DNA of 64,000 bases, from NCBI RefSeq assembly GCF_947259025.1, contig NZ_CAMYKO010000004.1, forward strand, positions 186,001 through 250,000, written 5' to 3'. How positions within the stretch are numbered: the first letter of the stretch is position 1; each line of letters starts with the position of its first letter. Below the pieces are notes generated by a model. The model was not told the DNA's origin and did not search any database. It saw only the letters and a list, made by a program, of their open reading frames with translations. Source of the stretch: an uncultured Methylophaga sp. Lineage in GTDB: Bacteria > Pseudomonadota > Gammaproteobacteria > Nitrosococcales > Methylophagaceae. A program made the translations under genes and the position numbers. This document shows positions 8,275 to 18,121 of the stretch, one piece after another.

Positions 8275-8661
8275 CTAGACTTTAACCTTGTAGTTAAGGT
8301 CTTTAGCTTCGTCCCCCGTCATGCCTCGAAAGCCCCATTGATAGGGCTGTTGTTCTTTGATGGTGATTTCGACATCAATGGGTGCCAAAGAAAGCTGGCT
8401 TTCCAGCTCGGAGAATAAAGCTTTGATCAGGGCCTTCTGCGTCTCAGCTTTACGGCCTGCCATCATATTAATCTCGATCACGGTGTAGGCATCACTTCTG
8501 CCGCCGGGATAATAAAAATCATCCCTGTCGAGTGGCATAAAACGATGCGCCCGCTTATCTTCCGGCAAACCCAGCACGCTCTGCATGCAGCCATGAATCA
8601 CATCCGAAAGCTGGGCTTTGATGGGATTCAGTTTTTCTTTTATGCCATAAATAACAATCAT
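8275..8661 (-). CDS. Tautomerase family protein
   Basis: A 128-residue protein matching the Tautomerase_2 family (PF14552). Seen features are the start MIVIYGIKEKLNP, then KRAHRFMPLDRDDFYYPGGR, YTVIEINMMAGRKAETQKAL and the C-terminal GFRGMTGDEAKDLNYKVKV. The N-terminal catalytic Pro of classical 4-oxalocrotonate tautomerases is not at position 2 (Ile instead), as is usual in this subfamily, so the chemistry is uncertain. It stands alone between the symporter pair and a repeat-rich gap. Confidence 0.8.
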   Translation of the reverse strand: MIVIYGIKEKLNPIKAQLSDVIHGCMQSVLGLPEDKRAHRFMPLDRDDFYYPGGRSDAYTVIEINMMAGRKAETQKALIKALFSELESQLSLAPIDVEITIKEQQPYQWGFRGMTGDEAKDLNYKVKV

Positions 8662-8897
8662 GGGCTTCCCTGTTTGATTATCTAGATTCGGTGAGAGTCT
8701 AACATCCTGTTGTCGCCTTGATGGCGGGTGAGGAAACCTGCAACGAAAGCCTGAGAAGTAATAAACCAGACATCAATGGTGTCTGCCCCTTTGCTCCACT
8801 GACCTCAATATCACCCGTTGGTTGGGCAAAATGCCATGACTCCCAACAAGCCCCAGGATTGATGAGCTTCGAAGACTCAGCGCCAACCTACCCAACT

Positions 8898-8986
8898 CGT
8901 CATTGCGAGCCGGCCGTGCCGGCGCGGCAATCCAGGCTCCACTTCTGAACTTGGGACTGGATTGCTTCACTGCGTTCGCAATGACG
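8898..8986. repeat. Solitary copy of the array's 89-bp inverted-repeat core
   Basis: It starts CGTCATTGCGAGCCGGCC and ends GTTCGCAATGACG, the same ends and length as the cores at 5695, 5904 and 6114. The inner arms read GGCAATCCAG and CTGGATTGC. A decayed version of the spacer palindrome lies just before it (about 8859-8891). Confidence 0.9.
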
Positions 8987-9064
8987 GTTATTAGCACTTA
9001 GATGCTTTTTGTTAGTTATCAGCTTTGATATGACTCGAAGCATATTTCGCCTTAAGGGCGAGTC

Positions 9065-9088
9065 AGGGATTTGCGCGGCCAAATCCCT
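9065..9088. repeat. Perfect 9-bp palindrome
   Basis: AGGGATTTG (9065-9073) pairs with CAAATCCCT (9080-9088) around the loop CGCGGC. No T-run follows on either strand, so it is not an ordinary terminator. Confidence 0.8.
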
Positions 9089-9142
9089 AACTACCCAAGG
9101 CCGCCCGACTGTGCTGGCCTAACGGCTCCACTGCGTTGCTCA

Positions 9143-9207
9143 ATTTGTCTGGCGGACGGCCAAAACTCGCTGCGCTCAGACACTGCCCGTCCTTCTCCCA
9201 GACAAAT
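9143..9207. repeat. Long two-part hairpin A
   Basis: The outer stem ATTTGTCTGG (9143-9152) pairs with CCAGACAAAT (9198-9207). An inner stem GGACGG (9154-9159) pairs with CCGTCC (9187-9192). The apical part reads AACTCGCTGCGCTCAGACAC, which returns in inverted orientation inside hairpin B (9338-9404). A structured RNA or a mobile palindromic element would both fit. Confidence 0.75.
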
Positions 9208-9270
9208 CTCTGCTACTCGTCAGCACAAACGGGGAGTATTGGGGTTGAAACTCAAATCTGAGTTGTTGCC

Positions 9271-9293
9271 CCCTCTCCCTTGATGGGAGAGGG
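9271..9293. repeat. CCCTCTCCC palindrome
   Basis: CCCTCTCCC (9271-9279), a TTGAT loop and GGGAGAGGG (9285-9293), followed by TTGGGGTGAGGGTG. This is a common dispersed intergenic palindrome in proteobacteria; no gene function is implied. Confidence 0.85.
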
Positions 9294-9337
9294 TTGGGGT
9301 GAGGGTGAAAACGCCCTTTGCGCAGCCGAGCATCGGA

Positions 9338-9404
9338 AATCAGTTTGGATCAAACACGACGAGTGTCTGAGCGTAGCGAGTTTTCGTCGTGTTCCAAACT
9401 GATT
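9338..9404. repeat. Long two-part hairpin B
   Basis: The outer stem AATCAGTTTGGA (9338-9349) pairs with TCCAAACTGATT (9393-9404). An inner stem AACACGACGA (9353-9362) pairs with TCGTCGTGTT (9384-9393). The loop GTGTCTGAGCGTAGCGAG is the inverse complement, with one change, of the loop of hairpin A. The base directly before and after is the GCGCAG direct repeat (near 9320 and 9410). Confidence 0.75.
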
Positions 9405-9460
9405 GAGAAGCGCAGGGAACCCGATAGGGCAAGCTGTGGGCTGCCTTTTTGTTTGGTTCG

Positions 9461-9484
9461 TTTATTTTGGGCATGCAAAATAAA
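9461..9484. repeat. Perfect AT-rich palindrome
   Basis: TTTATTTTG (9461-9469), loop GGCATG and CAAAATAAA (9476-9484). It follows CTGCCTTTTTGTTTGG and precedes GAGCTCGGGC; this order resembles a dispersed intergenic element known from many proteobacteria. It lies about 65 bases past the stop of the minus-strand XRE gene and could serve as its transcript end. Confidence 0.7.
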
Positions 9485-9550
9485 TGAGCTCGGGCTTTAG
9501 TCCGAAATAAACATGAAGCAAGTTAGCTATCAGTATAAGTCTGAGTTCAT

Positions 9551-10657
9551 CTATTTGACTATTCTCAGTGGATTTTTTGGCATGTTTATGTCGGGCAAAA
9601 ACTCTTCAACTGTAGTCTCAGTTAAACCTAGCTTTTGTAACACAGATTTCCATTGAATTAAGCCAATACCATTAATCATTGTTTCAAGTAATGCCGGCTG
9701 CTCAAAAGGAATATCCTTATCCGAGGGCTCTCCTGTCGCCCAACCTTTTTTATTGATGTAAATATAACCAGAGCGCATTTGATCTTCGCTGATCAGCCCC
9801 AGTGATTTAGCCCTATACAGCAAAGCTTTGGAGCTAACTTTAAAATGAAGTTTTAACTTTGTTATATTCACCCAATTTAAGCTTTTCGCGCCCCGGGTTA
9901 TAGGAAAGTTTTCTATCGCTTCAGAAAAACTAATTCTCGGCATCAAGAAGGCACTTGCAAAATAATTAGCTTGCTTTTCAGTAGCTTTACAACCAGTCAC
10001 TACCCCATCATGCATGATTAGATGACCTAACTCGTGTGCTAGGTCAAACCGATATCTGCAAGGATTGTTTTTTGCATTATTTCTGATAATGATCGGTCGA
10101 CCACTTGATAATGAAAACGCATCAACTTTATCGTCAGCACCATCTATTGTGGTCACAATTACACCAGCATTTTCCAAAACAATAGTGATATCAGAAATTG
10201 GACCTAAACCTAACTCCCACTCACGTCGAAGAGACTCAGAGGCTCGCTCAATACTCTCAGTAGTAATGGATTCAAAAGTGTCCTCAAGAGTTATCTGAAA
10301 TTTAGGTAGGTCATAGTAACTTTCAATCTCTGAGATGAGTTCGGACAAGAGTTCCGCCCTTGCCATGACCATATTCGTGATCGCTTTTGTTCTTGCTCTT
10401 ACACTTCTGAAATGACACTTCTCCTCCACAACAGGCAAGATACGCTCGGTATAGAAGAAGCTTTTCTCTACGCCTAACTCAAGGCATAAAGTATCCAACT
10501 GGTAATCTCTCGGTTCTTGGCCTGACTCCATTTTAGAAATATTTTGCCGAGTTACGCCGAGAACCGAACCGACATTCTCCAGAGAAAGCCCCTTTGCTAG
10601 TCTAGCTAAACGGAGCTTATCTCCCCGATATATTTGCAGACTCTTTATTTCTCTCAT
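9551..10657 (-). CDS. XRE-family regulator fused to ImmA/IrrE metallopeptidase
   Basis: A 368-residue protein with an N-terminal XRE helix-turn-helix (about residues 13-68; SLENVGSVLGVTRQNISKME) and a C-terminal ImmA/IrrE zinc peptidase domain (COG2856). The active site HELGH is at 208-212 and the likely third ligand is Glu227 in TEKQANYFASAFLMP. Proteins of this type bind DNA and cleave a repressor or antitoxin partner on a signal, for example in ICEBs1 (ImmA) and Deinococcus (IrrE). It starts 2 bases after the upstream gene, so the two are translated together. The region is AT-rich compared with flanking genes, a sign of transfer. Its target here is unknown. Confidence 0.85.
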   Translation of the reverse strand: MREIKSLQIYRGDKLRLARLAKGLSLENVGSVLGVTRQNISKMESGQEPRDYQLDTLCLELGVEKSFFYTERILPVVEEKCHFRSVRARTKAITNMVMARAELLSELISEIESYYDLPKFQITLEDTFESITTESIERASESLRREWELGLGPISDITIVLENAGVIVTTIDGADDKVDAFSLSSGRPIIIRNNAKNNPCRYRFDLAHELGHLIMHDGVVTGCKATEKQANYFASAFLMPRISFSEAIENFPITRGAKSLNWVNITKLKLHFKVSSKALLYRAKSLGLISEDQMRSGYIYINKKGWATGEPSDKDIPFEQPALLETMINGIGLIQWKSVLQKLGLTETTVEEFLPDINMPKNPLRIVK

Positions 10658-10659
10658 TG

Positions 10660-11322
10660 CTACTCATCCAAATGTTTTGTTCTTTCTTGTTCTTTTGCTT
10701 TTAATATTACTTGTTTTCTTTCTACCGGCTTTTCTTGAATTAATTGCTCGCTAATTGGACGAATCTTGTTGCTGAAATTATCATCCGAATACCAGAGCGA
10801 TACTAGTGAGTTATTTGTTGGGTGATAGCCTGCTAAAGCCACTTTGAAGTCATCTTCAATATCAACAATATCTTCACCAATACTAATATCTGTTGGTGCG
10901 ACAACCATTAGTCGCCAATATAACTCCTGTGTAGCAAAATCAATTTCATCACGATCTTCTAGAAGAAGAATTAGCTGGTCTTTCTCAATTTCGTTCTGAT
11001 TAAAGATCTTCACTCGCTTTTTTGGTGAGCGAGGTTCATCTCTAAAAACACGCAATGGTATGTTGTTGATCCTTGGTACATAATCCATTCCACTACTCGC
11101 TAAAGTCAACCATGGCTTATCAGTATCACGATTAAGCTTTATAAATAGCTGTCTAAGACGTCCATGAAGTGTAGTCTCAAATGTGTAACGATCATCATAC
11201 TCACCCGTATTCGAGAGCCTTGTCTGCTCTGCTACCTCTAAGATTTCTCTGGAGAGTATATTCAGATGGTCTTCATCAAAAGCTGAGCAAACTTCAAAAG
11301 GTGATTCAAAATCTGTTGACAT
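10660..11322 (-). CDS. Unknown 220-residue protein, first gene of the XRE-peptidase cassette
   Basis: I do not recognise this protein. It is soluble (no signal peptide, no membrane segment), acidic in the first half, with a helical N-terminal part containing TTLHGRLRQLFIKLNRDTDK, a mixed middle (VPRINNIPLRVFRDEPR, RVKIFNQNEIEK) and a charged, probably helical tail (EQERTKHLDE). AGAGGT sits 5 bases upstream of the ATG. The close spacing to the XRE-ImmA gene suggests they act together. It could be the substrate of the peptidase, a toxin or antitoxin, or an effector; nothing in the sequence decides this. Confidence 0.7.
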   Translation of the reverse strand: MSTDFESPFEVCSAFDEDHLNILSREILEVAEQTRLSNTGEYDDRYTFETTLHGRLRQLFIKLNRDTDKPWLTLASSGMDYVPRINNIPLRVFRDEPRSPKKRVKIFNQNEIEKDQLILLLEDRDEIDFATQELYWRLMVVAPTDISIGEDIVDIEDDFKVALAGYHPTNNSLVSLWYSDDNFSNKIRPISEQLIQEKPVERKQVILKAKEQERTKHLDE

Positions 11323-11354
11323 AAGAGACCTCTAATCATGGGAAAATCGCAGTA

Positions 11355-11394
11355 TGTCAACCAGATTAGTGCTATATCTGTCTTTTGTCAACCA
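11355..11394 (-). promoter_or_regulatory. Direct-repeat operator/promoter of the XRE cassette
   Basis: The 9-mer TGTCAACCA occurs twice on the plus strand (11355-11363 and 11386-11394), 31 bases apart, or about three helical turns. On the minus strand each copy gives TTGACA, a perfect -35 hexamer. The upstream one is followed after 17 bases by TAATCT as a possible -10. The second copy would then lie just past the -10, where a repressor would block transcription. An XRE protein binding its own promoter here is inferred. Confidence 0.5.
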
Positions 11395-11423
11395 AAAAGG
11401 TGGGTTATTTTTATTTTGTAAAC

Positions 11424-12788
11424 TTATTTTTTCTTAACCGGCCTCTTCCATCCCTCAACCGTCTTCTGCTTAGAGACAGTCAAAGTCAAAGCCTCACCTG
11501 GTGCGGTCTTCCGAATCGTAGACCCAGCCCCAATCGTCGCCCCATCCTCAACCGTAACAGGCGCCACCAACTGTGTATCAGACCCCACAAACACCCGATC
11601 CCCAATCACAGTGCGGTGCTTATTGGCCCCATCATAGTTACAGGTAATCGTCCCGGCCCCAATATTCACATCCGCCCCCATATCGGTATCACCGATATAG
11701 CTCAGGTGATTCACCTTGGAACCCAGGCCGATATTGGCATTTTTGACTTCGACAAAGTTACCCACCTTGGCCTTGGCTGCCAGAACGGAACCGGGACGCA
11801 AACGAGCATAAGGACCAACCGCACAGTCGGGGCCAACCTCGGCATTTTCGATAATGCTGTGGGGCAGGATGTCGGCACCTTCATGAATCACGCTGTTGAT
11901 AATGATGCAATTGGCACCGATGCTGACGTTATCAGCAATGGTGTTGCTGCCTTCGAAGATCACGTTGATATCCACCGTGATATCTTGACCGGCATTGATA
12001 GGACCGCGGATATCAATCCGTGCCGGGTCACGCATGGTGACACCGGCCATCATCAGATCGGTGGCGGTTTTCTGCTGGTAGTAGCTTTCCAGTTCGGCGA
12101 GTTGGACGCGGTTATTAACGCCGGCGACTTCCATCTCGTCATCACAGACCACGGAGCTGATCTCGATGCCCTGCTCGACAGCATTGGCGATCAGGTCGGT
12201 CAGGTAATACTCGCCCTGGGCATTGTTGTTATCGAGTTGAGACAAAGCCTCGTCCAGCCATTTGGCCGGGATGCACATGATGCCGGTGTTGATCTCGTTG
12301 ATCAGTTTGGTTTCTTCGTCAGCATCTTTTTCTTCGGTGATTCGCAACATTTTGTCATCGAAGTCGCGGACAATACGGCCATAGCCGGTCGGGTTATCCA
12401 ATAAGGCCGTCAGCACCTTCAAGCTGTTCTGATCACCGGAATCAATCAGTGCTTCCAGCGTGTCGGTTTCTATCATCGGCACATCGCCATAGAGCACCAG
12501 TACCTGATCCGATTTCTGAAAGAAGGCTTTGGCCTGCTCCACCGCATGGCCGGTGCCTTTTTGCTCATGCTGCATCACGGTGTTGATGCCCTGCTGCTCC
12601 AGATAGGGCACCACTTCATCGGCACCATTGCCACAGACCACGGCCATTTCGGTTGGGTTAAGCATGTTGGCGGTGTCGATAACATGCTGCAGTAATGGCT
12701 TGCCGCCCAGGGTATGCATGACCTTGGGCTTGTTGGATTTCATGCGGGTGCCTTTACCGGCGGCGAGGATGATGATGGATAGTGACAT
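11424..12788 (-). CDS. glmU: Bifunctional UDP-GlcNAc pyrophosphorylase / GlcN-1-P acetyltransferase
   Basis: A 454-residue cytoplasmic enzyme that acetylates glucosamine-1-phosphate and then joins it to UTP, giving UDP-GlcNAc for peptidoglycan and LPS. The N-terminal nucleotidyltransferase motif LAAGKGTRMKSNKPKVMH is at residues 8-25, VLYGDVPMIE near 100, and the C-terminal half is a left-handed beta-helix of hexapeptide repeats ending in GDRVFVGSDTQLVAPV and GAGSTIRKTAPG. The length is that of the family. A TAAAAT box about 45 bases before the start may be its -10. In this lineage glmU normally follows atpC; here a repeat insertion separates them. Confidence 0.96.
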   Translation of the reverse strand: MSLSIIILAAGKGTRMKSNKPKVMHTLGGKPLLQHVIDTANMLNPTEMAVVCGNGADEVVPYLEQQGINTVMQHEQKGTGHAVEQAKAFFQKSDQVLVLYGDVPMIETDTLEALIDSGDQNSLKVLTALLDNPTGYGRIVRDFDDKMLRITEEKDADEETKLINEINTGIMCIPAKWLDEALSQLDNNNAQGEYYLTDLIANAVEQGIEISSVVCDDEMEVAGVNNRVQLAELESYYQQKTATDLMMAGVTMRDPARIDIRGPINAGQDITVDINVIFEGSNTIADNVSIGANCIIINSVIHEGADILPHSIIENAEVGPDCAVGPYARLRPGSVLAAKAKVGNFVEVKNANIGLGSKVNHLSYIGDTDMGADVNIGAGTITCNYDGANKHRTVIGDRVFVGSDTQLVAPVTVEDGATIGAGSTIRKTAPGEALTLTVSKQKTVEGWKRPVKKK

Positions 12789-12852
12789 AGGGTTTTCGGC
12801 TGTTAATTCAAATTGGGCATTTTAGCAGATTGGCTTTATTGATCAGAAAATG

Positions 12853-13213
12853 AACCACAGAGGCACTGAGGGCACAGAGTTAACAACTGTCATTTCGGGA
12901 GCTGCCGTGACATGCCTGATGCCTCCACTGCGGTCGGCATGACAATATCCTCCAGCCTTTTTCATTCATAGACACGGCAATTCACTGACGTCATTTTATT
13001 GAGTACTGGGCCTGGATCGCTTCGGCTTCGGGCCTCGCGATGACTAGGTCGTTCTCCCGTGGGTTTTCGTGATTACCTGTATCCAGAAGTGCACTGTCAT
13101 TGTGAGGAGCTTGCGACGGAGTAATCTATTTCAGTACTGGGACTGGATTGCTTCGTCGTGCCTCCTCGCAATGACAAATTATTTATCTCTGTGTCCTCTG
13201 TGCCTCTGTGGTT
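12853..13213. repeat. Inverted-repeat-bounded insertion between glmU and atpC
   Basis: The ends are imperfect inverted copies of a 27-base sequence: AACCACAGAGGCACTGAGGG on the left (12853 on) and the complement ending CTCTGTGCCTCTGTGGTT on the right (13187-13213). Inside are at least two further elements, a complete one at 13095-13176 and a partial one near 12990-13046. There is no ORF of note. The layout suggests small non-coding elements inserted in one another rather than an IS. Confidence 0.75.
13095..13176. repeat. Nested GTCATTG-type inverted repeat
   Basis: The ends are TGTCATTGTGAGGAGC (13095 on) and CCTCCTCGCAATGACA (to 13176), with inner arms AGTAATC and CTGGATTGC. It is 82 bp and is related to, but distinct from, the 89-bp core of the array at 5495-6375. 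It is a copy of a widely dispersed proteobacterial palindrome. Confidence 0.75.
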
Positions 13214-13233
13214 AGCTTTCAAAAGGGCAAAAA

Positions 13234-13262
13234 AAAAGGCCGTCCGAGGACAGCCTTTTTTC
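13234..13262 (-). terminator. Terminator of the ATP synthase operon
   Basis: AAGGCCGTCC pairs with GGACAGCCTT around GAG (one mismatch). T-runs border it on both strands. On the minus strand it falls about 20 bases after the atpC stop, so it ends the atp transcript; the poly-A on the other side is also compatible with a bidirectional terminator. Confidence 0.8.
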
Positions 13263-13279
13263 TTTCCAGCAAAGCGCTG

Positions 13280-13705
13280 TTAGCGTTTTGTGGTTTTTCT
13301 TGCACGCTCGATAGCACGCAGTTGCGCCATTGCTTCGGCCAGCTCTTTCTGGGCTTCCGCAAAGTCACGCTTGGCAGATGAATCAGACAGCGCACGCTCT
13401 GCGTCGGCCTTGGCCTGCAAGGCTGCGGCTTCATCAACATCGGCAGCACGTGACGCGGTGTCAGCCAGAACGGTGACAACGTGTGGCTGAACTTCCAGCA
13501 TACCGCCCGAGACATAGAACTGCTCTTCCGAGCCGTTGTCTCTCAAAACGCGTACTTCACCTGGCTTGAGTCGAGTCAGCAACGGGGTGTGACGTGGGTA
13601 AATACCCACTTCACCTTCCACTGCCGAGGCAAAAACCGCTTCCGCCAGACCTGAGAAGATCTCATTTTCGGCGCTAACGATGTCGACATGAATAGTCATA
13701 GCCAT
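13280..13705 (-). CDS. atpC: F-type ATP synthase subunit epsilon
   Basis: A 141-residue subunit of the F1 central stalk that links the gamma subunit to the c-ring and can inhibit ATP hydrolysis. The N-terminal beta-sandwich carries [11 protein letters not shown] and [17 protein letters not shown], and the C-terminal helical hairpin is Ala- and Glu-rich (about residues 90-141). GGGAGGT precedes the ATG. It is the last gene of the operon, 18 bases after atpD, and the terminator at 13234-13262 follows. Confidence 0.95.
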   Translation of the reverse strand: MAMTIHVDIVSAENEIFSGLAEAVFASAVEGEVGIYPRHTPLLTRLKPGEVRVLRDNGSEEQFYVSGGMLEVQPHVVTVLADTASRAADVDEAAALQAKADAERALSDSSAKRDFAEAQKELAEAMAQLRAIERARKTTKR

Positions 13706-13723
13706 GCTTTACCTCCCAGGGGA

Positions 13724-15124
<1,401 letters not shown>

Positions 15125-15128
15125 TCAG

Positions 15129-15995
15129 TTATACCGCAGCGGCACCTGCAACAATCTCGGAGATCTCTTGCGTAATCGCAGCTTGTCGAGCCTTGTTGTA
15201 AACCAGTTGCAAGTCATCGATGAGGTTACCGGCGTTGTCAGTCGCGTTTTTCATCGCGAGCATACGAGAAGCCTGTTCACAGGCAATGTTCTCGACTACG
15301 CCCTGGTACACCAGTGACTCGATATAACGGACCAGCAGGTCGTCCAAAACTTCTTTTGCATCCGGTTCGTAAATATAGTCCCAGTGGTGGGACAGCTCTT
15401 CGCTCGGCTTTTCCGGCGTTGCCGGCAACAGGCGCATCAGCTTGTCGTCCTGAGTCATGGTGTTCACAAACTCGTTATAGACAAGATAGAGGCTGTCGAT
15501 GCGACCTTCGTTGTAGGCATCCAGCATGACCTTGACTGTGCCGATCAGCTCTTTTAGCTGAGGGGCGTCACCCAGTTGGGTGGCTTGGCTGACAAGGTTG
15601 ACCGGCAGTCTGGCAAAGAAACTGGAAGCTTTCTGACCGATGGTGCAGATATCCACTTCCAGACCTTTGTCTGACTTGTCCTTAATATCATTCAGGACTG
15701 TCTTGAACAGGTTGTTGTTCAGACCGCCACAAAGTCCACGATCAGACGAGACAACGATGTAACCGACGCGTTTGGTTTCTTCGCGATCCATCAGGTACGG
15801 ATGTTTGTACTCAGGATGGGCGAAGGCCAGATGCTGGATGACGTTGTAAATCTTGTCTGAATAAGGACGTGTCGCTGCCATGCGATCTTGAGCCTTACGC
15901 ATTTTACTCGCGGCAACCATCTCCATCGCAGAGGTGATCTTCTGCGTATTTTTGATGCTGCCAATTTGAGTCCGTATCTCTTTACCGCTAGCCAT
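15129..15995 (-). CDS. atpG: F-type ATP synthase subunit gamma
   Basis: The 288-residue central-stalk subunit that rotates within the alpha3beta3 ring. The two conserved ends form the coiled-coil shaft: N-terminal [20 protein letters not shown] and C-terminal [20 protein letters not shown]. The middle contains the Rossmann-like body with [11 protein letters not shown]. The length equals that of the E. coli protein to within one residue. It is 14 bases downstream of atpA. Confidence 0.96.
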   Translation of the reverse strand: MASGKEIRTQIGSIKNTQKITSAMEMVAASKMRKAQDRMAATRPYSDKIYNVIQHLAFAHPEYKHPYLMDREETKRVGYIVVSSDRGLCGGLNNNLFKTVLNDIKDKSDKGLEVDICTIGQKASSFFARLPVNLVSQATQLGDAPQLKELIGTVKVMLDAYNEGRIDSLYLVYNEFVNTMTQDDKLMRLLPATPEKPSEELSHHWDYIYEPDAKEVLDDLLVRYIESLVYQGVVENIACEQASRMLAMKNATDNAGNLIDDLQLVYNKARQAAITQEISEIVAGAAAV

Positions 15996-16009
15996 GACTT
16001 ATGCTCCGA

Positions 16010-17551
16010 TTACCAGCTACCGGTTTTTTTAAAGCTCTCGATTGCTGTGCGCATTTCGCCAGCAATGTCGTCATTAAAGTCACCGGTGTCGTTAATTTTC
16101 GCCATCAAGTCAGCTTGGTTTGATTTCATGTTAGACAGCAGGGCCGCTTCGAATGAACCGACTTTATCTACTTCTACGTCGTCAATGAAACCTTCGTTAG
16201 CTGCGAACAGCGAAATCGCCATTTCAGCTACTGACAGAGGTTGATACTGAGGCTGCTTCATCAGCTCGGTCACGCGTTGACCACGGCTGATTTGAGCGCG
16301 TGTGGCTTCGTCCAGGTCAGAAGCAAACTGAGCAAATGCCGCCAGCTCACGATACTGAGCCAGGTCAAGACGAATACCGCCACCCAGTTTCTTGATGATC
16401 TTGGTTTGTGCAGAACCACCCACACGCGATACCGACAGACCGGCGTTAATCGCAGGACGGATACCGGAGTTGAACAGGTCAGTTTCCAGGAAGATCTGAC
16501 CGTCAGTGATGGAAATAACGTTGGTTGGTACGAAGGCCGATACGTCACCCGCCTGGGTTTCGATGATTGGCAGTGCAGTCAAAGAACCGGTCTGGCCTTT
16601 CACTTTACCGTCGGTGATTTGTTCAACGTAGTCAGCATTAACACGGGCAGCACGTTCCAGCAGGCGTGAGTGCAGGTAGAAAACGTCACCCGGATACGCT
16701 TCACGACCCGGTGGACGACGCAGCAGCAGTGATACCTGACGGTAAGCCCAGGCTTGTTTAGTCAGGTCATCATAGATGATCAGCGCGTCTTCACCTTTGT
16801 CACGGAAGTACTCACCCATGGAGCAACCCGCGTATGGTGCGATGTACTGCAGCGCAGCAGAGTCAGAAGCAGAAGCGGCAACGATGATTGTGTGTTCCAA
16901 AGCGCCGTGTTCTTCCAGCTTGCGAACCACGTTAGCAATAGAAGAAGCTTTCTGACCGATAGCGACGTAGATACATTTAACGCCGGTACCTTTCTGGTTA
17001 ATGATGGCGTCAATCGCAATCGCTGTTTTACCAGTCTGGCGGTCACCGATGATCAGCTCACGCTGGCCACGGCCAACGGGGATCATGGCGTCAATCGATT
17101 TCAGACCAGTCTGGATTGGTTGGTCGACTGATTGACGGGCGATAACGCCGGGCGCGACTTTCTCGATTGGAGAAGTGCTTTCGGCCTGGATGTCGCCTTT
17201 ACCATCAATCGGTGTACCCAGTGAGTTCACAACACGACCCAGCATGGCTTCGCCAGTTGGGACTTCCAGAATACGACCAGTACATTTAACTTTGTCGCCT
17301 TCGGAAATGTGTGTGTATTCACCCAGGATAACGGCACCGACCGAGTCACGTTCCAGGTTAAGCGCCATACCAAAGGTGTTGCCCGGGAATTCCAGCATTT
17401 CCCCTGACATGACATCGGCTAAGCCGTGAATACGTACGATACCGTCGGTCACACCGACTACGGTACCTTCTGTGCGCGCTTCAGTGGCCCCTTCAAAGCT
17501 TTCGATACGCTTTTTGATCAGGTCACTGATTTCTGCTGAATTCAGTTGCAT
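16010..17551 (-). CDS. atpA: F-type ATP synthase subunit alpha
   Basis: The 513-residue non-catalytic nucleotide-binding subunit of F1. The P-loop [15 protein letters not shown] is at about residues 169-183 and [19 protein letters not shown] carries the Walker [21 protein letters not shown] is the family signature, with the arginine finger region at [10 protein letters not shown]. It starts normally with [16 protein letters not shown], whose N-terminal helix docks on the delta subunit. Confidence 0.97.
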   Translation of the reverse strand: MQLNSAEISDLIKKRIESFEGATEARTEGTVVGVTDGIVRIHGLADVMSGEMLEFPGNTFGMALNLERDSVGAVILGEYTHISEGDKVKCTGRILEVPTGEAMLGRVVNSLGTPIDGKGDIQAESTSPIEKVAPGVIARQSVDQPIQTGLKSIDAMIPVGRGQRELIIGDRQTGKTAIAIDAIINQKGTGVKCIYVAIGQKASSIANVVRKLEEHGALEHTIIVAASASDSAALQYIAPYAGCSMGEYFRDKGEDALIIYDDLTKQAWAYRQVSLLLRRPPGREAYPGDVFYLHSRLLERAARVNADYVEQITDGKVKGQTGSLTALPIIETQAGDVSAFVPTNVISITDGQIFLETDLFNSGIRPAINAGLSVSRVGGSAQTKIIKKLGGGIRLDLAQYRELAAFAQFASDLDEATRAQISRGQRVTELMKQPQYQPLSVAEMAISLFAANEGFIDDVEVDKVGSFEAALLSNMKSNQADLMAKINDTGDFNDDIAGEMRTAIESFKKTGSW

Positions 17552-17576
17552 CTCTGTTTCCTCTATAACGGGCCGC

Positions 17577-18110
17577 TTAATTAATAGCGTTGGCCAGTCT
17601 GTTCAGTTTACCCAAGGCAGATCCATCAATTACCAGATCCCCTGCACGAATAATTGCGCCGCCCAGCAGACTTTCATCGATGCTGGTGTTGAGCGTGATA
17701 TCACGACCCAGGCGCTGTTTCAGCGCAGCAGAAATTTTATCTGCCTGTTCCGGGCTGAGCTCACGCGCTGAGATGACATCGGCTGTCATCTGTTTCTCAG
17801 CTTCTGCGCGCAATGCTTCGAAGAGAACGGTGATCTCTGTCATCAACAACAGACGATCATTTTCTGCCAGTAACGCCAGGAAGTGTTTTGCATCGGTTGT
17901 CATGCTGTCACCGGCGATATCCGCCAGCACATCAACAACCTGCTCATCACTGACGGCAGGGCTAGTGATTATGGATTGCATTTCTGGTTCACTAACGCAT
18001 TGCGCCAGAACCGCAAGCAGGTCAGACCACGCCTTCAACTCACCTTTTTCCTGTGCCAGCGAAAATACCGCATTGGCATAGGGACGAGCGATGGTTATTG
18101 CTTCTGCCAT
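17577..18110 (-). CDS. atpH: F-type ATP synthase subunit delta
   Basis: The 177-residue peripheral-stalk subunit that joins F1 to the b subunits. The N-terminal helical domain starts with the typical [20 protein letters not shown], and the C-terminal part has [20 protein letters not shown], the conserved family end. The ATG at 18110 lies 11 bases after the atpF stop. Confidence 0.95.
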   Translation of the reverse strand: MAEAITIARPYANAVFSLAQEKGELKAWSDLLAVLAQCVSEPEMQSIITSPAVSDEQVVDVLADIAGDSMTTDAKHFLALLAENDRLLLMTEITVLFEALRAEAEKQMTADVISARELSPEQADKISAALKQRLGRDITLNTSIDESLLGGAIIRAGDLVIDGSALGKLNRLANAIN

Positions 18111-18121
18111 CCTTAATTCCT

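Larger units (their letters stand above)
8662..9550. other. Repeat-rich gap without a convincing gene
   Basis: About 890 bases contain no ORF that resembles a protein. They hold a solitary copy of the 89-bp inverted-repeat core and then, from 9061 to 9490, five separate palindromes packed one after another. Base composition and the symmetry of the ORFs on both strands follow from the palindromes. Confidence 0.75.

Noticed and set aside
9061-9550. Short ORFs in the palindrome-rich stretch
   Set aside because: No start with a ribosome-binding site, no family pattern, and reading frames follow the hairpin arms.
11385-12404. A 339-codon plus-strand ORF opposite glmU
   Set aside because: It is the mirror of the glmU frame, low-complexity in His, Ile and Gly, and has no homology pattern.
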